Positions 8,060 to 16,413 of a DNA stretch of 32,498 bases are shown here, in pieces. A program made the translations under genes and the position numbers. The notes below the pieces were generated by a model. That model worked only from the letters and a program-made list of their open reading frames with translations. It ran no database searches and was not told where the DNA came from. Numbering within the stretch: position 1 is the first letter of the stretch; each line of letters begins with the position of its first letter. The stretch covers positions 1-32,498 of the forward strand of contig NZ_JALCYY010000055.1 in assembly GCF_022690685.1 (NCBI RefSeq). The letters run 5' to 3'. This DNA comes from Anaeromyxobacter terrae. GTDB lineage: Bacteria > Myxococcota > Myxococcia > Myxococcales > Anaeromyxobacteraceae.

Positions 8060-8239
8060 GCTTGGTGGTGTCTCCAGACGGCCGCGGAGGTTATCTCTCG
8101 GGGCCCTCGAGGGACAACGCGGACGCAGACGCCGCGTCGCGATCCCTTCCGGGGCACCAGCCGCCCAGTCCCTTCCGACGGGGGGCGCGATGCGTAACAT
8201 TCCGCTTTTCCAAAAATTCCACATTCACGGAGCGTAACG
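8060..8239. promoter_or_regulatory. divergent regulatory region of the stressosome operon
   Basis: 180-bp spacer between the membrane ferredoxin and rsbR. The last 50 bases form an AT-rich island (TTTTCCAAAAATTCCACATT), unusual in this genome. The heptamer GCGTAAC occurs at 8192-8198 and 8232-8238, exactly 40 bases apart, the second copy abutting the rsbR start codon. A perfect palindrome CCCTCGAGGG is at 8104-8113. No canonical sigma70 or sigma54 pair is evident. A promoter in the AT-rich island is inferred. Confidence 0.45.
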
Positions 8240-9094
8240 ATGGCCGTTTCCCTCACCCACCTCCCTCGCATCCTCGAGCGTCACGGCGACGCGCTGCTCG
8301 CGGACTGGATCCGCGAGCAGCTCCAGGCGAAGTCCCGGACGGGCGCGATCAAGGAAGGGGAGCTGCGCGAGCAGTGCGCCGAGTTCTTGCGCCTGCTCCG
8401 CGAGGCGACCGCGAAGGGCGGCACCTCCGACGTGAGCCGCCCCGAGTTCGAGCCGCTCCGCGAGCTGCTCGCGAACGTCTCGCGTTCGCGCGGCGTGCAG
8501 GGCTTCTCGCCGAGCGAGACCGCCAAGTTCGTCTTCTCGTTCAAGCGCCCGCTCTTCATGCGCCTGCGGGAGGAGCTCGGGCGGGACGCCGTCGCGCTCG
8601 CCGACGAGACCTGGGCGGTGACGGAGCTGCTCGACGAGCTCGGCCTCCTCACGACCGAGACGTACCAGAAGACGCGCGAGGCGGTGATCGCGCGCCAGCA
8701 GGAGGAGATGCTCGAGCTCTCCACCCCGGTGGTGAAGCTGTGGGACGGCATCCTCGCGCTGCCGATGATCGGCACGCTCGACTCGAACCGGACGCAGGTC
8801 GTGATGGAGACGCTCCTCGAGAAGATCGTGGAGACCGGCTCCGAGGTGGCGATCATCGACATCACGGGCGTGCCGACGGTCGACACCCTCGTCGCGCAGC
8901 ACCTCATGAAGACGGTGGCGGCGGCCCGGCTCATGGGCGCCGAGTGCATCATCAGCGGCATCCGCCCGGCGATCGCGCAGACGATCGTCCACCTCGCCAT
9001 CGACCTCGGCAACGTCATCACGAAGGCCAACCTCGCCGACGCCTTCAAGACGGCGCTCGACAAGCGCGGCATGGCGCAGGTCCCCGGCCGCTAG
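8240..9094 (+). CDS. rsbR: RsbR-type stressosome sensor (RsbRD N-terminal domain + STAS)
   Basis: A 284-residue co-antagonist that builds the stressosome core with RsbS and sequesters RsbT. Residues ~5-150 form an all-helical RsbRD-type N-terminal domain rather than a globin or PAS fold; residues ~160-280 are a STAS domain with the hallmark strings DITGVPTVDT, ISGIRPAIAQT and DLGNVITK. T216 in PTVDT corresponds to T205 of Bacillus RsbRA; exactly 34 residues earlier, S182 in GTLDSNR takes the place of T171. Both would be RsbT phosphorylation sites. GGAG precedes the ATG. First gene of a six-gene operon, 12 bases before rsbS. The signal sensed by the N-terminal domain is unknown. Confidence 0.93.
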   Translation: MAVSLTHLPRILERHGDALLADWIREQLQAKSRTGAIKEGELREQCAEFLRLLREATAKGGTSDVSRPEFEPLRELLANVSRSRGVQGFSPSETAKFVFSFKRPLFMRLREELGRDAVALADETWAVTELLDELGLLTTETYQKTREAVIARQQEEMLELSTPVVKLWDGILALPMIGTLDSNRTQVVMETLLEKIVETGSEVAIIDITGVPTVDTLVAQHLMKTVAAARLMGAECIISGIRPAIAQTIVHLAIDLGNVITKANLADAFKTALDKRGMAQVPGR

Positions 9095-9106
9095 CGAGGT
9101 CGGAAC

Positions 9107-9478
9107 ATGGACCGCATCCCGATCCTGAGGATGGGCGAGTTCCTGCTCGTCACCATCCAGGTGGACATGCACGACCAGCTCGCCCTGACGCTGCAGGACG
9201 ATCTCACCGCCCAGATCACGCGGACGGGCGCGCGCGGCGTGCTCATCGACATCTCGTCGCTCGACGTGGTCGACTCCTTCATCGGCCGGATGCTCGGCTC
9301 GATCGCCTCGATGGCCCGGCTCATGAACGCGGAGACCGTCGTGGTCGGCATGCAGCCGTCGGTGGCGATCACCCTCGTCGAGCTCGGCCTCACCCTGCAC
9401 GGCATCCGGACCGCCCTCGACGTGGAGAAGGGGATGGCGCTCCTCCGGGCGAGCGCGGCTGGGAGGCGCCGCGCGTGA
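9107..9478 (+). CDS. rsbS: RsbS stressosome scaffold, STAS antagonist
   Basis: A 123-residue single-domain STAS protein, the second core subunit of the stressosome. It closely follows the RsbS pattern: IPILRMGEFLLVTIQVDMHD at the N-terminus, then DISSLDVVDSFIGRMLG with S57 at the position of the RsbT-phosphorylated S59 of Bacillus RsbS, then VVGMQPSVAITLVELG and a C-terminal helix. Only a short Arg/Ala-rich tail extends past the domain. Spacing of 12 and 10 bases to its neighbours indicates one transcript. Phosphorylation of S57 should release RsbT from the complex. Confidence 0.95.
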   Translation: MDRIPILRMGEFLLVTIQVDMHDQLALTLQDDLTAQITRTGARGVLIDISSLDVVDSFIGRMLGSIASMARLMNAETVVVGMQPSVAITLVELGLTLHGIRTALDVEKGMALLRASAAGRRRA

Positions 9479-9488
9479 GGACGACCGC

Positions 9489-9893
9489 ATGCCCGTCCTG
9501 AAGGAGGAGACGGTCGCGATCGGCTCCGACGCGGACGTGGTGCTGGTCCGGCAGCTGGTCCGGCGCCGTGCCCAGGAGCTGCGCTTCTCGCTCGTCGACC
9601 AGACGAAGCTCGTCACCGCCGCGAGCGAGCTCGCCCGCAACGCGCTCGAGCACGGCCGGGGCGGCGAGATGCTGCTCCAGGTGCTGCAGGACCCGCCGCG
9701 CTCCGGGCTCCGGCTCGTCTTCGCCGACCAGGGCCCCGGGATCGCCAACGTGGAGCTCGCCATGAAGGACGGTTACACCACCGGAGGCGGGCTGGGCCTC
9801 GGGCTCGGCGGGGCGAAGCGGCTCGTGAACGAGTTCGCGGTGGAGTCCACCCCCGGCAAGGGGACCCGCATCACGGTGACCAAGTGGCATTGA
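9489..9893 (+). CDS. rsbT: RsbT serine/threonine switch kinase
   Basis: A 134-residue GHKL-type kinase that phosphorylates the RsbR and RsbS STAS domains and is released on stress. The ATP site is complete: N box SELARNALEHG, G1 box DQGPGIAN, and glycine-rich lid GGGLGLGLGGAKRL; the chain ends in [10 protein letters not shown], as in RsbT/RsbW folds. The ATG lies 10 bases after the rsbS stop with GAGGAC upstream. Its 3' end overlaps the next gene by 10 bases. In Bacillus free RsbT activates the phosphatase RsbU; no RsbU is encoded here, so the released kinase must have another target, presumably one of the two following proteins. Confidence 0.95.
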   Translation: MPVLKEETVAIGSDADVVLVRQLVRRRAQELRFSLVDQTKLVTAASELARNALEHGRGGEMLLQVLQDPPRSGLRLVFADQGPGIANVELAMKDGYTTGGGLGLGLGGAKRLVNEFAVESTPGKGTRITVTKWH

Positions 9894-10888
9894 CCAATGG
9901 TGATACGACCCTCGTCCGCGTGGACGAGGCGTCCCAGGTCGGCGAGGCGCGCCGGACGGCGCGCCGCCTGGCGGGCGAGCTCGGGCTCGGCGAGGTGGTC
10001 GCGGAGCGAGCGGCCATCGTGGCGAGCGAGGCGGCGAGGAACCTCGTCGCGCACGGCGGCGGCGGGGTGGTCGGGCTCCAGCCGCTCGGCCATCCGCCCC
10101 GTGGGCTCGGCATCGTCGCGCTGGACCGCGGCCGCGGCATCGAGGACCTCGGGCGCGCGATGCGCGACGGCCACTCGACCGCGGGGACGCCGGGCGAGGG
10201 GCTCGGCGCGATGGCGAGGGTGGGCACCGAGTTCGACCTGTGGAGCGCGCCAGGGCAGGGCACCGTGCTCGTCGCGGAGGTGTGGTCGGAGGAGCCGTCC
10301 TCGCGCAAGCTCGCGTCGGGCGCGATCTCGGTGGCGAAGACGGGCGAGCGCGTCTGCGGCGATGGGTGGCTCGTGGTGGAGGACGCGGGCCGGGCGGTGC
10401 TGGCGGTCGTCGACGGGCTCGGGCACGGCCCCCTCGCGGCGGACGCGGCGCGCGCCGCGCTCGACGCCATCCGCCGGGCCGCCGACCAGCCGCCGCGCGA
10501 GATCGTCGGCGCGGCGCACGCGGCGCTCCGCGCGACCCGCGGCGCGGCGCTCGCGATCGCCGCGCTCGATCTCGAGAGCGGCGCGCTCCGGTACGCGGGG
10601 CTCGGCAACGTGGTCGGCGCGATCCTCGGCGCCGGAGCGGCGCGGCGGCTCGTGTCGCTCGCCGGCACCGCAGGGCACGCGGCGCGAACCATCCAGGAGT
10701 TCAGCTACGACCTGCCGGAGGGCGCGGTCCTCGTCATGCACTCGGACGGCATCGCGACCCACTGGGACGCCGCGGCGTACCCGGGGCTGCTCAGCCGGCA
10801 CCCCGCGCTCCTCGCGGGCGTCCTGTTCCGCGATCACGCGCGCGGCCGCGACGACGCGACCGTCCTCGTCGCGCGGAGGGGTGCGTGA
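9884..10888 (+). CDS. RsbT-like ATPase domain fused to RsbX/SpoIIE-type PP2C phosphatase
   Basis: A 334-residue two-domain protein. Residues ~1-140 repeat the RsbT fold: N box [12 protein letters not shown]1 box DRGRGIED, and a weaker lid [10 protein letters not shown]. Residues ~145-334 are a PP2C-type phosphatase close in size to RsbX, with the metal-binding aspartates in [20 protein letters not shown] and GRDDATVLV. By analogy to RsbX it should dephosphorylate RsbR/RsbS and reset the stressosome. The start GTG (9884) overlaps the rsbT coding end; an in-frame TTG at 9890 is an alternative. The stop overlaps the next start as GTGA. 'ATP-binding SpoIIE family phosphatases' of this form occur in other stressosome operons, so the fusion is recurring rather than an assembly artefact. 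Confidence 0.9.
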   Translation: MALTNGDTTLVRVDEASQVGEARRTARRLAGELGLGEVVAERAAIVASEAARNLVAHGGGGVVGLQPLGHPPRGLGIVALDRGRGIEDLGRAMRDGHSTAGTPGEGLGAMARVGTEFDLWSAPGQGTVLVAEVWSEEPSSRKLASGAISVAKTGERVCGDGWLVVEDAGRAVLAVVDGLGHGPLAADAARAALDAIRRAADQPPREIVGAAHAALRATRGAALAIAALDLESGALRYAGLGNVVGAILGAGAARRLVSLAGTAGHAARTIQEFSYDLPEGAVLVMHSDGIATHWDAAAYPGLLSRHPALLAGVLFRDHARGRDDATVLVARRGA

Positions 10889-13038
10889 ACGAGGGTCCTG
10901 GAGCAGCCGTCGGTCCGATCCTCACCGTCGGGGTCCGGCGGGAGGAGGACGTCGTCCTCGCTCGCCAGCGCGCGCGGCAGGTGGCCCGGCTCGTGGGCAT
11001 CACGCCCTCGGAGCAGACGCGCCTCGCGACGGCCGTCTCCGAGATCGCACGCAACGCCTGGAAGTATGCGGACGGCGGTCGGGTGGAGATCGCGCTCGAG
11101 GAGGGGGCGGAGACGGGCGCGCTCGTCGTCCGCATCCGCGACCAGGGGCGCGGGGTGCGGGATCTCGACGCCGTGCTCTCCGGCCGCTACCACTCCCCGA
11201 CCGGGATGGGGCTGGGCATCGCGGGCAGCCGGCGGCTCGTCGATCGCTTCGACATCGAGAGCGGCCCGGCGGGAACGACGGTGACGCTCGCGAAGGACCT
11301 GCCCGCGGGGGCGGGGCCGGCCACGCCGCGCGAGCTCGCGGCCTTGCTGGACGAGCTCTCGCGAGTGCGGCCCCACGACGCGCTCGAGGAGCTGACCACC
11401 CAGAACCAGGAGCTGCTCCGCGCGCTCGACGCCCTCCGGGAGCGGGAGCGCCAGCTCGTCGAGCTGAACCGCGAGCTCGAGGACACGAACCGCGGGGTGG
11501 TCGCGCTGTACGCGGAGCTCGACGAGAAGGCCGACTACCTGCGGCGGGCCTCGGAGCTGAAGAGCCGGTTCCTCTCCAACATGAGCCACGAGTTCCGCAC
11601 CCCGCTCAACACCGTGATCTCGTTCTGCCGGATGCTGCTCGACGAGACCGACGGACCGCTCAACGACGAGCAGCGCAAGCAGATCGGATTCGCGCGCCGC
11701 TCCGCGGAGGGGATGCTCGACCTCGTGAACGACCTGCTCGACCTCGCGAAGGTCGAGGCGGGCAAGACCACGATCCGCGCCGCGCCGTTCGAGGCGAGCG
11801 AGCTGTTCGGGGCGCTGCGCGGCATGCTGCGGCCGCTCCTCGCGACGACCCACGTCACCCTTCACTTCGACGACCCGGTGGGGCTGCCGGCGCTCTACAC
11901 GGACGAGGGGAAGATCTCCCAGATCCTCCGCAACTTCATCTCCAACGCGCTCAAGTTCACCGAGCGCGGCGAGGTGCGCGTCGCCGGCCGGCGCGAGGGC
12001 GACCGCGCGATCTTCTCGGTCTCGGACACCGGGATCGGGATCGCGCGGGAGGACCAGGAGCGGATCTTCCAGGAGTACGGGCAGCTCGACTCGCCGGTGC
12101 AGCGGCGGGTGCGCGGCACCGGCCTGGGGCTCCCGCTCTCCAGGCGGCTCGCCGAGCTGCTCGGCGGCCGCGTCGGCGTGGAGAGCGAGCCGGGCGTCGG
12201 CTCCACCTTCACGCTCGACGTGCCGCTCTTCTACGGGGGCCCCCCCGAGATCGGGGCGGTCCCGGACATCGCCGCGCTCCACGATCCCACCCGGTACCCC
12301 GTGCTCGTCGTCGAGGACAACCCGGAGACGATCTTCGTGTACGAGAAGTACACGAGCGGGACGCCGTTCCAGGTGCTCTCGGTCGGGACGCTGCTCGAGG
12401 CGCGCCGCGCGGTGCAGCGGCTCCGGCCGGTGGCGGTGGTGCTCGACGTGATGCTCGGCGCCGAGGCGGCCTGGCCGCTCCTGTCGGAGCTCAAGGGCTC
12501 CGTCCTCACGCGCGGGATCCCCGTCTACGTCGTGACGATGGTCGAGAACCGCGGCAAGGCGAAGGGGCTCGGCGCCGACGACTTCGCCGAGAAGCCGCTC
12601 GAGCGCGGGTGGCTCCTGTCGCGCCTCGAGGAAGCCGCCGCGCTCCTCCCGCGCGAGGAGATCGTGATCGTCGACGACGACGAGGCGTCGCGCTACCTGC
12701 TCCGCTCGCTGCTCTCGGAGACCCGCTACGCGATCGTGGACGTCGCCTCCGGCGAGGAGGCGCTGGCCGTCGTCGCGGAGCGCCGGCCCGCTGCGGTGTT
12801 CCTCGACTGGAAGATGCCGGGGATGGACGGGGGGGAGGTGCTCGCGCGGCTCGGCGACGACCCGGGGACGCGCGACGTGCCGGTGCTCGTCTACAGCGGG
12901 GAGGAGCTCGGCGCGGAGCAGCGCGCGCGCGCGGCGGGCGCCGCGGCGATCCTCGCGAAGGGACGGCCGCGGCCCTCCGCGCTTCAGGAGATCCGGGAAG
13001 CGCTCGCGAAGCTCGGGCGAGGAGCTGGCCCCGCGTGA
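10885..13038 (+). CDS. hybrid histidine kinase with N-terminal RsbT-like domain and two receivers
   Basis: A 717-residue protein. Residues ~5-130 are a third RsbT-like ATPase (N box [11 protein letters not shown]1 DQGRGVRD, lid [15 protein letters not shown]). A Glu/Arg/Leu-rich coiled coil (~145-220) leads to HisKA with H235 in [12 protein letters not shown], then HATPase_c with [16 protein letters not shown] and [10 protein letters not shown]. Two receiver domains follow: the first (~470-585) has VVEDNPET and phospho-acceptor D521 in VVLDVML; the second (~590-710) has IVDDDEAS and D641 in [11 protein letters not shown]. No membrane segment or other input domain exists, so the RsbT-like module is the only visible sensor, and its stressosome neighbours the likely input. 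The GTG start and the stop both form 4-bp GTGA overlaps, implying translational coupling. Confidence 0.92.
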   Translation: MNEGPGAAVGPILTVGVRREEDVVLARQRARQVARLVGITPSEQTRLATAVSEIARNAWKYADGGRVEIALEEGAETGALVVRIRDQGRGVRDLDAVLSGRYHSPTGMGLGIAGSRRLVDRFDIESGPAGTTVTLAKDLPAGAGPATPRELAALLDELSRVRPHDALEELTTQNQELLRALDALRERERQLVELNRELEDTNRGVVALYAELDEKADYLRRASELKSRFLSNMSHEFRTPLNTVISFCRMLLDETDGPLNDEQRKQIGFARRSAEGMLDLVNDLLDLAKVEAGKTTIRAAPFEASELFGALRGMLRPLLATTHVTLHFDDPVGLPALYTDEGKISQILRNFISNALKFTERGEVRVAGRREGDRAIFSVSDTGIGIAREDQERIFQEYGQLDSPVQRRVRGTGLGLPLSRRLAELLGGRVGVESEPGVGSTFTLDVPLFYGGPPEIGAVPDIAALHDPTRYPVLVVEDNPETIFVYEKYTSGTPFQVLSVGTLLEARRAVQRLRPVAVVLDVMLGAEAAWPLLSELKGSVLTRGIPVYVVTMVENRGKAKGLGADDFAEKPLERGWLLSRLEEAAALLPREEIVIVDDDEASRYLLRSLLSETRYAIVDVASGEEALAVVAERRPAAVFLDWKMPGMDGGEVLARLGDDPGTRDVPVLVYSGEELGAEQRARAAGAAAILAKGRPRPSALQEIREALAKLGRGAGPA

Positions 13039-15053
13039 ACTCCCGCGCGCACATCCTGTTCGTCGAGGACGAGGAGGCGACCCGCTACGCGGTGAACCGC
13101 ATCCTCGCGAACGCGGGCTTCCGCGTGAGCGTCGCGGCGACGGGCACCCAGGCGCGGGCGCTCGCCCGCTCCGCGCGCCCCGACCTCGTGCTCCTCGACG
13201 TGCAGCTCCCCGACGGGATCGGCTTCGACGTCTGCCGCGACCTCAAGGCCGAGCCCGCCACCGCCGCGCTTCCCATCGTGTTCCTCTCGGCGCGCCGCGC
13301 CGACGCGGACGATCTCGTGCGCGGGCTCGAGGGCGGCGCGGACCTGTACCTCACCCACCCCGTGGAGCCCCACGTCCTCGTCGCGGCGCTGAACGCGCTC
13401 CTGCGCGTCCGCCTCGCCGAGGCTCGCCTCCGCCGGTTCGTCGACTCGAGCATGTTCGGGGTCGCGGAGTTCGACCGCGAGGGCGGCTTCATCGAGGGGA
13501 ACGACGAGCTCCTGCGCATCCTGGGGCTCGCGCGGGCGGAGCTCGTCGAGGTGAACGGCGTCTCGTTCGCCCCCGGGCCGCGCGGCCGGCGCGGCGAGCT
13601 CACGCCGGCGGAGTGGCGCACGCAGGACGCGGCCGCCGCGGAGCAGCTCCAGGCCGGCGGCGTCGTGCGGCCCTACGAGAAGGAGTACTGGCGCAAGGAC
13701 GGCAGCCGGGTGCCGGTGCTGGTGGGCGCCGCCGCGGTCCCCGGCGGAGGCGGTCACGTGGCGTTCGTGCTCGATCTCACCGAGCGCAAGCGGGCCGAGC
13801 GCGAGCGCGAGGAGGCGCTCGCGCGCGCCGAGGCCGCCCAGCGGCGGATGTCCTTCCTGCTCTCCGTCACGAGCGCGCTCATGGTCGCGCCGGGGGAGAT
13901 CGCGGCGGCGATGGCCCGGCTCGCGGCGCTGTGCGCGGGCGAGATCGCCGACTGGTGCATCGTCGACCGGGCCACGCAGGACGGGGCGAAGCGGCTCGCG
14001 GTGGCGAGCGCCGATCCGGCGCGGCTCCCCGACGCGGCGGTCGTCGCGGCGCACGCGCCCTGCGGGACCGGCGCGATCTCTCTCGCGCTCGCGGCGGGCG
14101 CGCCGCAACACCTCGAGCTCGTGGACGACCCCGACGCGCTCGAGCCGGCGCAGGATCCCGCCCACCGGCAGGCCCTCCTCACGCTCCGCGTCGGCGCGGC
14201 GTCCGTGTTCCCCATCGCCCACGGCGGCCGGATCCTCGGCGCGCTGACGCTCGTGCGGGCGCCCCGCGGGGCGGAGCTCGCGCCGGTGGAGCTCGCGCTC
14301 GGCGAGGAGATCGCGGGTCGGGCGGCGATCGCCCTCGAGAACGCGCGCCTGCACGACGAGCTCGCGCGGTCCCTGCGCGCCCGCGAGCAGACGCTCGCCG
14401 AGGTCTCGCACGATCTGCGCAACCCGCTGTCGTCGATCCTCCTCGCGGCGGCGCAGCTCGAGCGCTCCGCCGATCGCCCCGACCTGCCCGAGGTCGTCTC
14501 CCGCCGCGCGGCGAACATCCGCCGGGCCGGCGACCGGATGAACCGCCTCGTCCACGACCTCCTCGACCTCGCCCGCGCCGAGACGGGTCGCCTCGAGCTC
14601 GATCTCGGCGAGCACGCCGCGCGCGAGCTCCTCGACGACGCGCTCGAGAGCGCCGCGCCCGCCGTGCGCGAGCGGGAGCTCAAGGTCCGCACCGCCGCCG
14701 ACGGCGTCGTCGCCCGCTGCGATCGCGAGCGGGTGCATCGCATCCTCGCGAACCTCGTCTCGAACGCCGCGAAGGCGAGCCCGCGCAAGGGCACGATCGA
14801 GCTCGCCGCCCGGCGGCGGGGAGGGGAGGCGCTCTTCACCGTGTCGGACGAGGGGCCAGGCATCGCGCTCGAGGAGCAGACGCTCATCTTCGAGCGCTAC
14901 TGGCGCGGGCGCGAGTCCGGCGTACACGGCGTGGGGATCGGCCTGTCGATCGTGAAGACGCTCGTCGAGCGCCATGGCGGGAAGGTGTGGGTCGAGAGCA
15001 AGCCCGGCGAGGGGGCGCGGTTCTCGTTCACGCTGCCGGTGGCGGAGGAGTGA
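13035..15053 (+). CDS. receiver-PAS-GAF sensor histidine kinase
   Basis: A 672-residue cytosolic protein. An N-terminal receiver (residues 1-125; [10 protein letters not shown]55 in [10 protein letters not shown]) is followed by a PAS/PAC domain (~130-250), a short helical linker, a GAF domain (~270-435), HisKA with H459 in [12 protein letters not shown], and HATPase_c with [16 protein letters not shown] and GVGIGLSIV. In the receiver the conserved lysine position reads LTHPVEP, with His in place of Lys. The receiver may accept phosphate from the upstream hybrid kinase, making this the second step of a phosphorelay; no DNA-binding or cyclic-di-GMP output domain is present, so the final output lies elsewhere. 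The GTG start overlaps the preceding stop. Last gene of the operon; a hexamer array begins about 12 bases past its stop. Confidence 0.92.
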   Translation: MNSRAHILFVEDEEATRYAVNRILANAGFRVSVAATGTQARALARSARPDLVLLDVQLPDGIGFDVCRDLKAEPATAALPIVFLSARRADADDLVRGLEGGADLYLTHPVEPHVLVAALNALLRVRLAEARLRRFVDSSMFGVAEFDREGGFIEGNDELLRILGLARAELVEVNGVSFAPGPRGRRGELTPAEWRTQDAAAAEQLQAGGVVRPYEKEYWRKDGSRVPVLVGAAAVPGGGGHVAFVLDLTERKRAEREREEALARAEAAQRRMSFLLSVTSALMVAPGEIAAAMARLAALCAGEIADWCIVDRATQDGAKRLAVASADPARLPDAAVVAAHAPCGTGAISLALAAGAPQHLELVDDPDALEPAQDPAHRQALLTLRVGAASVFPIAHGGRILGALTLVRAPRGAELAPVELALGEEIAGRAAIALENARLHDELARSLRAREQTLAEVSHDLRNPLSSILLAAAQLERSADRPDLPEVVSRRAANIRRAGDRMNRLVHDLLDLARAETGRLELDLGEHAARELLDDALESAAPAVRERELKVRTAADGVVARCDRERVHRILANLVSNAAKASPRKGTIELAARRRGGEALFTVSDEGPGIALEEQTLIFERYWRGRESGVHGVGIGLSIVKTLVERHGGKVWVESKPGEGARFSFTLPVAEE

Positions 15054-15064
15054 GGGGAGGGCTC

Positions 15065-15225
15065 GACCCGACCCCGACCCCGACCGCGACCCCGACCGCG
15101 ACCCCGACCCCGACCCCGACCTCGACCCCGACCTCGACCTCGACCCCGACCCCGACCCCGACCCCGACCTCGACCCCGACCGCGACCGCGACCGCGACCG
15201 CGACCCCGACCCCGACCCCGACCCC
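15065..15225 (+). repeat. GACCNC hexamer array, about 26 units
   Basis: From 15070 to 15225 the sequence is an uninterrupted run of 26 hexamers GACCNC, preceded by one five-base unit at 15065. Only the fifth base varies (C most often, also T or G, never A). It starts 12 bases after the stop of the last stressosome-operon gene. Open frames through it encode only dipeptide repeats (Asp-Pro, Thr-Pro) and are not considered genes. The opposite strand is a GGGGTC/GAGGTC repeat that could form G-quadruplexes. Confidence 0.95.
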
Positions 15226-15268
15226 GCCTGGCCCCTCCACCCCAGGCGAGGTGCGCGCCAAGCGCGCA
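15226..15268 (+). terminator. two tandem hairpins after the hexamer array
   Basis: GCCTGG (15226-15231) pairs with CCAGGC (15242-15247), and TGCGCG (15252-15257) pairs with CGCGCA (15263-15268). They directly follow the array and the end of the stressosome operon. No T-tract is present. They may stabilise the 3' end or assist termination. Confidence 0.35.
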
Positions 15269-15364
15269 GAACAGGTCCGTCGAGCGCTCGCTCGGGTTCA
15301 CGCGGGGCCCGTCCTACGCCAGGGGAGGGCGCGGGGCTTAGACTGGCGCCGGAGGAGCACACCG

Positions 15365-15820
15365 ATGCCGACCGCCGAGTGGAAGCGGATCTGCTGCCCG
15401 ATCGACTTCTCCGACGCCTCGCGCGCCGCGATGGAGGTCGCCGCCGACCTCGCGCGCCGGATGGGCGCGGAGCTGTGGCTTCTGCACGCCTATCCGGTCC
15501 CCGGCTACACCTTCCCGGACGGCTCGGTCGTCGCGAGCCCGAAGATGCTCCAGGACCTCGCCGAGGCCGCCCAGCGCCACCTCGACGAGTGGCGCCTGAG
15601 CGCCGAGGGGCTCGGCGCGACCCGCGTCGAGACCGCGAAGGAGGCCGGCGAGCCGGCGGCGGAGATCGTCGCGTTCGCGCGCGAGCGGGGCATGGACCTG
15701 CTCGTCCTCGGCACGCACGGGCGCACCGGCCTCGAGCACGCGCTCCTGGGCTCCATCGCGGAGCGCGTCGTGCGCAGGGCGCACTGCCCTGTGCTCACGG
15801 TGCGGCCCCCTGCGGCCTAG
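15365..15820 (+). CDS. universal stress protein (UspA family)
   Basis: A 151-residue single-domain Usp with the ATP-binding type motif G-2x-G-9x-G-S visible as GTHGRTGLEHALLGS near the C-terminus, and the N-terminal ICCPIDFSDASRAAMEVAADLA stretch. Usp proteins bind ATP and protect cells in stress and stasis. GGAGGAG precedes the ATG. It lies on the same strand as the stressosome operon but 311 bases downstream, beyond the hexamer array and hairpins, so it probably has its own promoter while being functionally related. Its last 26 bases overlap the convergent SRPBCC gene. Confidence 0.92.
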   Translation: MPTAEWKRICCPIDFSDASRAAMEVAADLARRMGAELWLLHAYPVPGYTFPDGSVVASPKMLQDLAEAAQRHLDEWRLSAEGLGATRVETAKEAGEPAAEIVAFARERGMDLLVLGTHGRTGLEHALLGSIAERVVRRAHCPVLTVRPPAA

Positions 15821-16283
15821 GCGGACCGGGCGCGAGGAGCTCGGCGATGCGCGCCTCGCGGTGCGCGAAGATCCGCGCGAGCGAGCGGCGCACGAGGAGC
15901 GCGTGCGCGACTGCGCCGAGAGGCCCGAGGGGCAGCTCGTACTCGACGCGGTCTCGCACGAGAGTCCCGCCCGGCGCGTCCTCGAAGGTGTGGAGGTGGC
16001 GCCAGCGCCGGTACGGGCCCGCGAGCTGGACGTCCACGAACCGCTCGCCGGGCACGAGCTCCTCGATCCGCGTGCGCCACGAGAACGGCACGCCGAAGAG
16101 CGACAGCCGGTACTCGATGAGCGCGCCCGGCGCCATCGCGACGCGGCCGGGCGTGACGATGCGGAAGCGCAGGAAACCGGGCGTGATGACCTCGAGGTTG
16201 TGCGCGTCGGAGAAGAAGGCGAAGACCTCGTCGCGGCGGCGCGGAACGAGCTGCGCGCGCTCGAGGATCCAGCGGCGGGCCAT
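15795..16283 (-). CDS. SRPBCC-family (START/cyclase-like) protein
   Basis: A 162-residue protein of the helix-grip fold group that binds hydrophobic ligands. N-terminal RAQLVPRRRDEVFAFFSDAHNLEVITPGFLRF is the characteristic first strand and helix pair of 'coenzyme Q-binding/cyclase-dehydrase' type SRPBCC proteins; LIEYRLSLFGVPFSWRTRIEE and GTLVRDRVEYELPLG give the central strands, and a long amphipathic C-terminal helix follows. AGGAGG precedes the ATG. The closest described relatives are conserved cell-division-inhibitor-like SRPBCC proteins often adjacent to SDR genes; no such partner is here. Ligand unknown. Confidence 0.85.
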   Translation of the reverse strand: MARRWILERAQLVPRRRDEVFAFFSDAHNLEVITPGFLRFRIVTPGRVAMAPGALIEYRLSLFGVPFSWRTRIEELVPGERFVDVQLAGPYRRWRHLHTFEDAPGGTLVRDRVEYELPLGPLGAVAHALLVRRSLARIFAHREARIAELLAPGPPRPQGAAP

Positions 16284-16341
16284 GTGAACCTCCTGCGGCG
16301 GTCGCCGTCATGGCGCCGCGGAGCGGGGTTTGCTGGCGCCG

Positions 16342-16367
16342 CCCGGGTTCGCTCGATTAGACCCGGG
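16342..16367. promoter_or_regulatory. inverted repeat in the SRPBCC/DHOD-like divergent spacer
   Basis: CCCGGGT (16342-16348) and ACCCGGG (16361-16367) form a 7-bp inverted repeat with a 12-base, comparatively AT-rich centre containing GATTAG. It lies about 50 bases ahead of the DHOD-like gene and could be an operator overlapping its promoter. No confident -35/-10 pair. Confidence 0.35.
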
Positions 16368-16413
16368 TGACGGGGAGGCGGGCGGTGGCTCGCGGAGAGG
16401 CCCGGAGATCTTC

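Noticed and set aside
9897..13034. A 1718-codon open frame running from 9897 into the last stressosome kinase
   Set aside because: Only its 3' part (from 13035) encodes a recognisable protein; the first 1046 codons are an Arg/Ser/Ala-rich shadow of the phosphatase fusion and hybrid kinase in other frames.
15065..15225. CRISPR array
   Set aside because: The unit is six bases with no spacers and no cas genes nearby; it is a simple tandem repeat.
15028..15261. Open frames encoding Asp-Pro, Thr-Pro, Gly-Val or Gly-Arg dipeptide repeats across the first hexamer array
   Set aside because: Every frame of the array is open because the repeat has no stops; no ribosome binding site or start context supports translation.
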